Part shown: piece after piece, positions 57,565 through 64,000 of the stretch | Numbering within the stretch: position 1 is the first letter of the stretch | Layout: each line of letters starts with the position of its first letter | Assembly: GCA_902595555.1 (NCBI GenBank) | Contig: CACJQM010000003.1 | Location: 62,001 to 126,000 of the forward strand | Direction of reading: 5' to 3' | DNA: 64,000 nucleotides | From: an uncultured Bacteroidota bacterium | GTDB taxonomy: Bacteria; Bacteroidota; Bacteroidia; Flavobacteriales; Flavobacteriaceae | The notes under the pieces: model-generated | Told to the model about the DNA's origin: nothing | Databases searched by the model: none | What the model saw: the letters and a program-made list of their open reading frames with translations, nothing else | Made by a program: the position numbers and the translations under genes

Positions 57565-58947
57565 GTGATAAAGAAACCTTTCATCATCTTTAGTTTTATC
57601 TTTTTAATATTGAGTTGTGGAGCAGATGAGTCATCAACAAATGAAGTAGTCCTTCCCCAAAATCCAACAATTATTACAGACAAAACTTCAATTTCTTTTG
57701 ATGATACCATGGTATCTAAATCCTCATCTGCATCATCTGTTTTAATTGAAAGTAAAAATGTGGATTCATCCTTAAATATTTCAAGTTCTGATGGATTTGA
57801 AATTTCTTTTAATAATCTTGATTTTAGTAATTCGTTGACCATTGAGGCAAATCAATCCAAAACAATTTATGTTCGTTTTAGTCCATCAAAAATTCAAAAT
57901 TACAATGGTAATATCAATATACAGAATACTCAGGCAACTGATTTGAAAATTAATTTGTCAGGTGAAGGAATTCAGCTAAAGTACAACTATAAAACTTTCT
58001 CTAAAAAAAGATTGGCTTGGGGTTCAGGCTACAGTCAAGGTGCTTCACAAAACTTTGATTTGCACAATGACAACTCGAATATTGAAAGTATAAAAATGTA
58101 TATCAGATTAGAGTGTCCATCTGGTGGTTGTGATCCTTGGGATAGATTCGCTAATATTTTAGTTAAAGATACAGACACGAATCAATGGTATGAAATGGCT
58201 CGTCATATAACGCCATATGGAGTTGGAAATTCAGTCTTGGATAGAGGTTTAGAAGTCGATGTTACCGACTTTAAATCAATGCTAACCGGAAACGTTGAAC
58301 TTAGGACTTATGCTGAAACTTGGGTAGCTAGCGGTTGGGTTATTTCTTTAGAATTTGATTATCTGGCAGGTGAACCTGATTATAAATATTATCAAATCAC
58401 ACCTGTTATACAGTTTAATAGGAACTCGTTGTCAGGTGTTCCTTATGGTGGAGAAAATGGTAATACCCAGCTGGATGAAACTAAATTTGATTTAAAAAAA
58501 TCTATCTCATTTGGAGCTAATATTAAAAGTGCTCATTTTAGAACAATTATCTCTGGATGGGGTCATGCAACACCAGCTGATAGTGATGGAAGAGCTTGTG
58601 CGGAATGGTGTTTTAGAACACATAAAATTAAAATTGATAATGCAAATAAGTTTAGTCATTACATGGGTCCTATTGGTTGTGGTTCTAACCCAATTAGTAA
58701 CCAAGGTGGAAATTGGGCTCCAGACAGAGCTGGATGGTGTCCAGGTATGATTGTTCCTGTTAGATTAGATAAGTTTGATTCAGATTTGTCAAACAGTACA
58801 ATAAATTTTGAATATTATTTTCAACCGTGGACTAATAATTTTGCAGGTACACCAGGTTATAATAATAAAAATGCCTACAATGCTATATCAACATTTATTG
58901 TATTAAAAAGTGATCAACAAATTGATGCAGCAACCATTTCAGACTAA
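57565..58947 (+). CDS. Peptide-N-glycosidase F-type lipoprotein with N-terminal ASH-like domain
   Basis: 460-residue lipoprotein; the lipobox cysteine is residue 18 (FLILSCG). Residues about 35-130 look like an ASH/choice-of-anchor beta domain (VRFSPSKIQNYNGNINIQN). Residues about 140-455 match PNGase F, which cleaves N-glycans from Asn by amide hydrolysis. The three key acidic residues of the Elizabethkingia enzyme (Asp60, Glu118, Glu206) correspond to Asp193 (GCDPWDRFAN), Glu251 (YAETW) and Glu347 (CAEWC). GWGHA and GNWAPDRAGWCPGM also match. It has a GTG start 6 bases after sucA. Confidence 0.9.
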   Translation: MIKKPFIIFSFIFLILSCGADESSTNEVVLPQNPTIITDKTSISFDDTMVSKSSSASSVLIESKNVDSSLNISSSDGFEISFNNLDFSNSLTIEANQSKTIYVRFSPSKIQNYNGNINIQNTQATDLKINLSGEGIQLKYNYKTFSKKRLAWGSGYSQGASQNFDLHNDNSNIESIKMYIRLECPSGGCDPWDRFANILVKDTDTNQWYEMARHITPYGVGNSVLDRGLEVDVTDFKSMLTGNVELRTYAETWVASGWVISLEFDYLAGEPDYKYYQITPVIQFNRNSLSGVPYGGENGNTQLDETKFDLKKSISFGANIKSAHFRTIISGWGHATPADSDGRACAEWCFRTHKIKIDNANKFSHYMGPIGCGSNPISNQGGNWAPDRAGWCPGMIVPVRLDKFDSDLSNSTINFEYYFQPWTNNFAGTPGYNNKNAYNAISTFIVLKSDQQIDAATISD

Positions 58948-58986
58948 AAGAATAAAAGTGTTAAATTTAAAATTAAAACACAGCTA

Positions 58987-60207
58987 ATGATTATAGAAAT
59001 GCCCGTCCCATCACCTGGAGAATCAATTTCAGAAGTAGAAATTGCACAATGGTTGGTTAAAGACGGTGATTATGTTGAAAAAGATCAAACTATAGCTGAA
59101 GTTGATTCTGATAAGGCAACCCTAGATTTGCCTGCACAGGAAAGCGGTACGATAACTCTAAAAGCTCAAGAGGGCGATACTGTGTTAGTTGGAGATATAG
59201 TTTGTTTAATAGATACAAGTGGAAAAAAAGTGTCAAAGAAAAATAATGATGTAAAACCTCCAGCTGACACTCAAAAAGAAAATCCAAAAGTTGTTGAAAA
59301 TAAATCTGAAAAGAAGGAAAACACTTCGCATTTAGGCATTCCATCCCCTGCAGCTAGAAAAATATTGGAAGATAAAGGAGTTAATTACGAAAATGTTAAA
59401 GGAACCGGAAAAGGAGGCAGAATATCTAAAGAGGATGCTTTAAAAACATTACCAAGAGTTGATATTGATAGTATTTCAAAAGATAGAAAAGTTGATACAT
59501 CAAAAATGTCATTGCTTAGGCGTAAACTTTCTCAAAGGCTTGTTGCTGTCAAAAATCAAACAGCTATGCTAACTACTTTTAATGAAGTTAACATGACACC
59601 CATTTTTGAAATTAGAAAAAAGTATAAAGAAACTTTCAAAGCAAAACATGAAGTTGGTTTAGGTTTTATGAGTTTTTTCACTAAAGCTGTTGTATCAGCT
59701 CTTAAGGAATTTCCTGATGTACACTCTATGATTGATGAGGATCAACAAATTAAATTTGATTTCTATGATATTAGTATTGCAGTCTCTGGACCAAAAGGAT
59801 TGATGGTTCCTGTTGTTCGTGATGCTCAAGATTTAACATTTTCTGGAATTGAAAAAGAAATTAAGAGACTCGCAATTCGTGCTCGTGACGGATTAATTAC
59901 AGTGGAGGATATGTCAGGTGGTACATTTACTATTTCTAATGGTGGAGTTTTTGGATCAATGCTTTCAACACCAATTTTAAACCCTCCACAATCTGCTATT
60001 TTGGGTATGCATAATATAATTGAAAGACCAATTGCTGTAAATGGCAAGGTTGAGATTCACCCTATGATGTTTGTTGCCTTGAGCTATGATCATAGAATAA
60101 TTGATGGAAAAGAATCAGTCGGTTTCCTCTTGAAGGTAAAAGAATTATTAGAAAATCCAGTGGAAGGATTGATGAACAATAATATTAAAAAGTCTCTTGA
60201 ACTTTAA
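58987..60207 (+). CDS. sucB: 2-oxoglutarate dehydrogenase E2 (dihydrolipoyl succinyltransferase)
   Basis: 406-residue E2 core. One N-terminal lipoyl domain has the lipoylated Lys in [11 protein letters not shown] (about 41-45). A Lys/Glu-rich linker follows, then a peripheral-subunit-binding domain [20 protein letters not shown] (about 118-137), and an acyltransferase domain ending with the catalytic [16 protein letters not shown] (His and Asp). Full length. It lies 39 bases after the PNGase F-like gene in the sucA direction. Confidence 0.96.
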   Translation: MIIEMPVPSPGESISEVEIAQWLVKDGDYVEKDQTIAEVDSDKATLDLPAQESGTITLKAQEGDTVLVGDIVCLIDTSGKKVSKKNNDVKPPADTQKENPKVVENKSEKKENTSHLGIPSPAARKILEDKGVNYENVKGTGKGGRISKEDALKTLPRVDIDSISKDRKVDTSKMSLLRRKLSQRLVAVKNQTAMLTTFNEVNMTPIFEIRKKYKETFKAKHEVGLGFMSFFTKAVVSALKEFPDVHSMIDEDQQIKFDFYDISIAVSGPKGLMVPVVRDAQDLTFSGIEKEIKRLAIRARDGLITVEDMSGGTFTISNGGVFGSMLSTPILNPPQSAILGMHNIIERPIAVNGKVEIHPMMFVALSYDHRIIDGKESVGFLLKVKELLENPVEGLMNNNIKKSLEL

Positions 60208-60641
60208 TCTTTTATGAATAGTTTATTGCTAGAGTAATCAATAATTGCCTTTCCTTTTTTTAACAAATCTGAACCGATTATTCCATTAACTCTTTCCGCA
60301 CCTTGATCAACAAGAGTTTTATTTATAAATGACATATCAAATAACACAATCGATATGTTTTTTTTCATCCACTTACCAATCTTAATTTTATTACTTTTTG
60401 AAATCATAGTTTTTGAAATTTCGTCAGTAGCGCTTGATGCTTTTTCTGGACTTTCCTCTGGATATATCTTAAAAAGTTTATAATTTTCTAAATCTATACA
60501 AGTATTTGAAGCACCAGTATCTATTATGAAAACCCCTTTTAACCCATTAATTTCGGCCTTGATTTGAATATGATTTGTTTTTATTCGCTTAAATGTAACT
60601 GATGAGTAGGAGCTTTCTTGTAAAAACGTTTTTAATTTCAA
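60204..60641 (-). CDS. Retropepsin-like aspartyl protease
   Basis: 145-residue protein with one Asp-Thr-Gly-Ala motif ([13 protein letters not shown], Asp about residue 41), and [20 protein letters not shown] near the end. This is the single-domain retropepsin type, active as a dimer. TTG at 60641 was chosen: it gives the start [13 protein letters not shown]...[13 protein letters not shown] typical of flavobacterial homologues. The longer frame from ATG 60704 would overlap the divergent tatD start. It converges on sucB with a 4-base overlap. Function in the cell is unknown. Confidence 0.8.
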   Translation of the reverse strand: MKLKTFLQESSYSSVTFKRIKTNHIQIKAEINGLKGVFIIDTGASNTCIDLENYKLFKIYPEESPEKASSATDEISKTMISKSNKIKIGKWMKKNISIVLFDMSFINKTLVDQGAERVNGIIGSDLLKKGKAIIDYSSNKLFIKD

Positions 60642-60677
60642 AATATAATTTTCAACTAATGTAATAACTTTACCACA

Positions 60678-61451
60678 ATGGAAATAATCGATACACATAC
60701 ACATTTGTATTTAGATCAATTTGATCATGATTTTGATGAGATGATTCAAAGGTCATTTGATTGTGGGGTAAAAAAGTTTGTATTTCCATCTATTAGCTCA
60801 AAATACAATGAAAAAATGCTTGGCAGATTAAAAAAATATCCAGATAATATTTTTATGATGGCTGGACTGCATCCAGTCTATGTGAAAGATGATTATGAGA
60901 ATGAATTAAAAATTGTAAAAGAAAACCTTAAAAAATATAAATGCGTAGCTGTAGGAGAAATCGGTATAGATAAACATTGGGATTTATCTTTCCTGGAGCA
61001 ACAAAAAATTGCTTTTCAAAGTCAAATTGATATGGCTTTAGAAAGGGATTTACCTGTAGTTATTCATTGTAGAGATGCTTTTGATGATATTTATGATATT
61101 CTTATTAAAAATAAGTCAGATAAACTTAAGGGTATTCTTCATTGTTTTACTGGTAGTTTGGATGATGCAAAAAAAATAATTGATCTAAACTTTAAAATTG
61201 GAATTGGAGGAGTTGTGACCTTTAAAAATGGTGGAATTGATAAATTTTTGGATCAAATAGATATTTCAAATATTGTTCTTGAAACAGACTCACCATACTT
61301 ATCCCCAACTCCCCATCGTGGAAAGAGAAATGAAAGTTCATATATAACTTATGTTATAGATAAACTTTCTGAAATTTATGGTCTTTCTAACTCTGATATA
61401 ATTTCCCAAACATCATTAAACGCAAATGATGTTTTTGATTTTAATAATTAA
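60678..61451 (+). CDS. tatD: TatD-family metal-dependent DNase
   Basis: 257-residue amidohydrolase-fold nuclease with metal ligands in order: IDTHTHLYLDQF (residues 4-15), VGEIGIDKHW (about 92-101), VIHCRDAF, ILHCFTGSLDDA and LETDSPYLSPTPHRGKRNES (about 201-220). Length and motifs fit TatD/YcfH. It diverges from the aspartyl protease and ends 19 bases before tRNA-Ser. Housekeeping role in DNA degradation or quality control. Confidence 0.95.
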   Translation: MEIIDTHTHLYLDQFDHDFDEMIQRSFDCGVKKFVFPSISSKYNEKMLGRLKKYPDNIFMMAGLHPVYVKDDYENELKIVKENLKKYKCVAVGEIGIDKHWDLSFLEQQKIAFQSQIDMALERDLPVVIHCRDAFDDIYDILIKNKSDKLKGILHCFTGSLDDAKKIIDLNFKIGIGGVVTFKNGGIDKFLDQIDISNIVLETDSPYLSPTPHRGKRNESSYITYVIDKLSEIYGLSNSDIISQTSLNANDVFDFNN

Positions 61452-61470
61452 GATTATTTTTGCCGGAATT

Positions 61471-61558
61471 AGAGAGGTGGCCGAGTGGCTTAAGGCGCAC
61501 GCTTGGAAAGCGTGTATATGTTAATAGCATATCGAGGGTTCGAATCCCTTCCTCTCTG
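61471..61558 (+). tRNA. tRNA-Ser (GGA anticodon)
   Basis: 88-base class II tRNA. The acceptor stem AGAGAGG (61471-61477) pairs with CCTCTCT (61551-61557), with G as discriminator base. The anticodon stem CACGC/GCGTG encloses TTGGAAA with anticodon GGA at 61505-61507. The long variable arm folds ATATG against CATAT, and the T loop is TTCGAAT. CCA is not encoded. It lies between tatD and a convergent lipoprotein gene that ends 5 bases beyond it. Confidence 0.96.
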
Positions 61559-61563
61559 CTAAT

Positions 61564-62652
61564 TCACTCATATTTTATAATTCCTTCTTGATTAATTGTA
61601 TAAATGAAGTCATCGATTTGATTTTTACATTTAATCAGAAAACCATCTTTTGTTTTTATAAATTCAGCACTTATATTATTGTTTTTCAAAGATTTGGAAT
61701 TGAATTGTATTCTTTCACCAATCGCTTTATCATTTAAATATTTTAATTCTCTATACTTTATTTTTTCGAAAAGAGCATAACCATATTGTTCTGTTTTAAT
61801 ATCAATTTTTAAATCAAAATCTGTATTTATTTCATGTTTGTCGTTGAAGTAAATAAATCCCCAATTTTCGGGAATATGCATATTTATTTGACCCTGTCTA
61901 GTCCAAACCCAATTATACTCTCTTATTAATTTATTGTTTTCTTTTTTTCTTGAATATTTACCATTTGTTAAATCATGCTCCCATTGTACTCTAGAAAAAT
62001 TTCCTCTCCAAAAATCTCCACTTTTAACTTTTTTATAATCAGACCCATTAATTTCAAGAATCTCATTTAATGGTATTGAAATTTCGGTTGACCAATAATT
62101 ATCTTTATCACTTGAATCATTAATGGTGCCTGAAATGTAAACGTCAGATTTTAAATTATCTATATTCCATTTGGTATTGGCTTTTCCACCAAGCCTGTAT
62201 GGTTTATTAAGAAGAAGATCCCAAACTGTTCCTAGCGCATTAATCTCAAGTTCTCCATAGTTGGTGTGAATAATGGATGGTTTTAAAAAAACTTCAAAAT
62301 CATTATTTTTAAAAATGACGGCATCTCTCTTTGTTATATCTCCCCAAATATGTTCCTCATAAAGCCTTGCATAAATGTATAAGTTTTCATCATCCCACAG
62401 CATTTTCATGTAAGTCTTCTGTAAAGGTTTTTTATTATTGGCAATATCAATAAAATCAGCCGTTTTTGGTGCTTTTTTCCATTGTAGTTCATTATCCTTA
62501 CCGTCAATATCTATTTCTGAGTCAATGTAATTGACACTATATTTTTTTGGAATTATTAAAGAATTAGCCAAGTCAACTTCAACATTTTCTATGTTATTAC
62601 ATCCTAAAAAAATTAGAAAAGAAAAGACAATAAAAAGTCTGCTTTTAAACAT
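61564..62652 (-). CDS. CBM9-like carbohydrate-binding lipoprotein
   Basis: 362-residue lipoprotein; the lipobox is FLIFLGC with Cys18. Residues about 45-260 match the CBM9-like 'carbohydrate-binding family 9-like' proteins of Bacteroidetes: IDIDGKDNELQWKKAPKTAD, MKMLWDDENLYIYARLYEEH, FEVFLKPSIIHTNYGELEIN, and WRGNFSRVQWEHD followed by WVWTRQGQINMHIPENWGFI. The C-terminal 90 residues are not recognised. It is likely a surface or periplasmic glycan-binding protein. No polysaccharide-utilisation genes adjoin it. Confidence 0.85.
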   Translation of the reverse strand: MFKSRLFIVFSFLIFLGCNNIENVEVDLANSLIIPKKYSVNYIDSEIDIDGKDNELQWKKAPKTADFIDIANNKKPLQKTYMKMLWDDENLYIYARLYEEHIWGDITKRDAVIFKNNDFEVFLKPSIIHTNYGELEINALGTVWDLLLNKPYRLGGKANTKWNIDNLKSDVYISGTINDSSDKDNYWSTEISIPLNEILEINGSDYKKVKSGDFWRGNFSRVQWEHDLTNGKYSRKKENNKLIREYNWVWTRQGQINMHIPENWGFIYFNDKHEINTDFDLKIDIKTEQYGYALFEKIKYRELKYLNDKAIGERIQFNSKSLKNNNISAEFIKTKDGFLIKCKNQIDDFIYTINQEGIIKYE

Positions 62653-62721
62653 ACTTTAATATATAAATTAAAATTTAAATGTATTCTGTAAATGAAAAAT
62701 TCAATCCATTTTTATAATTCA

Positions 62722-62752
62722 TTTGAGTTTTTAACTTTTTTGTATATATTTA
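62722..62752 (+). promoter_or_regulatory. Candidate promoter for the ExbB-type operon
   Basis: TTTG at 62722-62725 and TATATTTA at 62745-62752 are separated by 19 bases, matching the Bacteroidetes -33/-7 pattern except for A in place of the last G. It lies 28 bases before the ATG at 62781 in the largest intergenic gap of the window. This is the best-spaced promoter candidate seen. Confidence 0.45.
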
Positions 62753-62780
62753 GCATTCCTAAAACTATAATAATAGAACC

Positions 62781-63560
62781 ATGAAAAAAATATTATCATT
62801 ATCAGTAATTTGTTCATTTTTCCTTTTGATAGGACAAGTAAATTATGCTACAATTAATCAGGACCAAGATTCTGTTGAAGTAGCAGAAACGATGCAAGAA
62901 GAACAAACGGTGGCTGAGCAACCTCAAGCTGTAGGATTCACTCAAGAATTAAAAAATAGATTTATTGAGGGTGGCCCAGGATTTATGGGAATTGTTCTTG
63001 CCTGTTTAATTCTAGGTTTGGCAATTGCCATTGAAAGAATTATATATCTAAATTTTGCTACAACAAATACTGAAAAATTAACAAGTGATGTTGAAAGTGC
63101 TCTTAAGTCGGGAGGTGTTAATGCTGCTAAAGAAGTATGTAAAAATACACCTGGACCAGTAGCTTCTATATTTTACCAAGGCCTCGACAGAGCAGGTGAG
63201 GGAGTGGAAAGTGCTGAAAAAGCAGTAGTTGCTTATGGTGGTGTTCAAATGGGACAGCTTGAGAAGAATGTCTCTTGGATTTCTTTATTTATTGCCTTAG
63301 CTCCAATGTTAGGGTTCATGGGTACTGTAATTGGTATGATTCAAGCATTTGATAAGATTCAGGCTGCTGGAGATATGCAACCTTCGCTTGTTGCAGGTGG
63401 TATTAAAGTTGCACTTTTGACAACGGTATTTGGTCTTATTGTTGCGATTATCCTTCAAATATTTTATAACTATATAGTTTCTAAAATAGATAGTATTGTA
63501 AATGACATGGAAGATGCATCAATCACATTAATAGATATCTTAGTTTCACACAAGAAATAA
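62781..63560 (+). CDS. MotA/TolQ/ExbB proton channel family protein
   Basis: 259-residue inner-membrane proton channel subunit. It starts with a hydrophobic signal-like segment and a Glu/Gln-rich linker (residues about 25-50). Three membrane helices follow: MGIVLACLILGLAIAIERII (about 73-92), LFIALAPMLGFMGTVIGMIQ (about 169-188) and the final VALLTTVFGLIVAIILQIFY. The GFMGTVIGMIQAF and GLIVAI segments are the ExbB/TolQ channel signatures. It likely energises TonB-dependent outer-membrane transport. A small membrane protein gene follows after 8 bases. Confidence 0.92.
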   Translation: MKKILSLSVICSFFLLIGQVNYATINQDQDSVEVAETMQEEQTVAEQPQAVGFTQELKNRFIEGGPGFMGIVLACLILGLAIAIERIIYLNFATTNTEKLTSDVESALKSGGVNAAKEVCKNTPGPVASIFYQGLDRAGEGVESAEKAVVAYGGVQMGQLEKNVSWISLFIALAPMLGFMGTVIGMIQAFDKIQAAGDMQPSLVAGGIKVALLTTVFGLIVAIILQIFYNYIVSKIDSIVNDMEDASITLIDILVSHKK

Positions 63561-63568
63561 TATAAAGT

Positions 63569-64000
63569 ATGAATTTTCAAAAAATCACAAACATCTCTGT
63601 TGTTTTATTGGCTGTTTTGGCTTTAATAGTTCTGGGAGTTATAATTGGGCAGGGAGATGAGTATATTGAAATGTCTGCAATGCAGGGTAATTTTGGTGCC
63701 GTATCCGTTATGATTAATTTGGCACTTTTTGTCCTATTGGTTACAGTTTTGATGACTTTAGTTTTTTCAATGAAAAATCTATTTTCAGAAAAATCTAAAT
63801 TGAAAAAAGCGGGTATATCCATTGGATCATTTTTATTTGTTTTTATAGTTGCATTTGTTTTGTCATCAGGTATTGATACCCCAATGCAAGATGGTAAGAT
63901 GCTTTCGGCTTTGCAGTCCAGATTTGTTGAAGCTGGTATAAGAACATTTTATTTATTAACATTAATCGCTGGAGGAATCATGGTATACTTTTCAGTAAGC
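63569..64000 (+). CDS. Small membrane protein of the ExbB operon (3' partial)
   Basis: Open reading frame from ATG 63569 without a stop to the window end (144 codons visible). It has three or more hydrophobic helices: residues about 9-25 (VVLLAVLALIVLGVIIG), 48-70 (MINLALFVLLVTVLMTLVFS) and 83-100. Bacteroidetes often place such a membrane protein between the ExbB-type channel and the ExbD genes, which presumably lie beyond the edge. Function unknown. Confidence 0.82.
   Translation, partial: MNFQKITNISVVLLAVLALIVLGVIIGQGDEYIEMSAMQGNFGAVSVMINLALFVLLVTVLMTLVFSMKNLFSEKSKLKKAGISIGSFLFVFIVAFVLSSGIDTPMQDGKMLSALQSRFVEAGIRTFYLLTLIAGGIMVYFSVS

Noticed and set aside
60642-60704. ATG 60704 start for the aspartyl protease
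   Set aside because: It overlaps the divergent tatD start and adds a Cys-rich leader that does not look like the family; TTG 60641 fits homologues better.

Overview
The window looks like a chromosomal piece of a marine-type Flavobacteriia/Bacteroidetes genome. It is strongly AT-rich, almost without non-coding space, and has few Shine-Dalgarno sites. The only promoter-like boxes fit the Bacteroidetes TAnnTTTG type. Protein families typical of the phylum are present: Wzi-like porin, paired Wza/Wzz, PNGase F, CBM9-like lipoprotein, and the ExbB-type channel followed by a small membrane protein. No insertion sequence, phage, CRISPR array or rRNA was seen. The largest gene-free gap is about 130 bases (62653-62780), so no stretch of more than 300 bases lacks a gene.

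Region 1 (1-12.6 kb) is an export and assembly block for one surface polysaccharide. It holds a 5'-truncated Wza-type SLBB exporter, a Wzz-type chain-length protein, a Wzx flippase, a Wzy polymerase and four glycosyltransferases on the plus strand. A lipoprotein/Wzi pair lies convergently on the minus strand.

Region 2 (12.7-52.5 kb) is a co-oriented run of about 40 genes. It opens with a winged-helix regulator, metK, ahcY and an L-2-hydroxyglutarate oxidase, then builds several nucleotide sugars. These are UDP-GlcA and UDP-Xyl (ugd, uxs); a GDP-D-glycero-D-manno-heptose set (gmhB-like, gmhA, hddA, hddC) with a Campylobacter Cj1427-like 4-dehydrogenase and a GDP-fucose-synthase-like enzyme; a UDP-HexNAc uronate (TviB/WbpA type); a CDP-6-deoxyhexose (rfbF, rfbG, RmlC-like epimerase, reductase); UDP-L-FucNAc (FnlA/B/C type); and a UDP-4-amino sugar (LegB/LegC-type). 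A second Wzx and a second Wzy are present. So are six further glycosyltransferases (one split into two ORFs), an FkbM methyltransferase, an AsnB-like amidotransferase, an ATP-grasp ligase, an ACP/KAS III/deacetylase/acyltransferase cassette, and a PglC-like phosphoglycosyl transferase at the end. The product is probably an O-antigen- or capsule-like glycan of unusual composition.

The most interesting link is metabolic. Cj1427-type heptose dehydrogenases are known to recycle their tightly bound NADH with 2-oxoglutarate, releasing L-2-hydroxyglutarate. The same run carries an L-2-hydroxyglutarate oxidase that could turn that by-product back into 2-oxoglutarate.

Region 3 (52.5-64 kb) is ordinary chromosome with some surprises. 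It holds umuC-umuD in reversed order, a phosphomannose-isomerase-like cupin, sucA and sucB separated by a convincing peptide-N-glycosidase F lipoprotein, a retropepsin-like protease, tatD, tRNA-Ser(GGA), a CBM9-like lipoprotein, and the start of an ExbB/TolQ-type operon that runs off the right edge.
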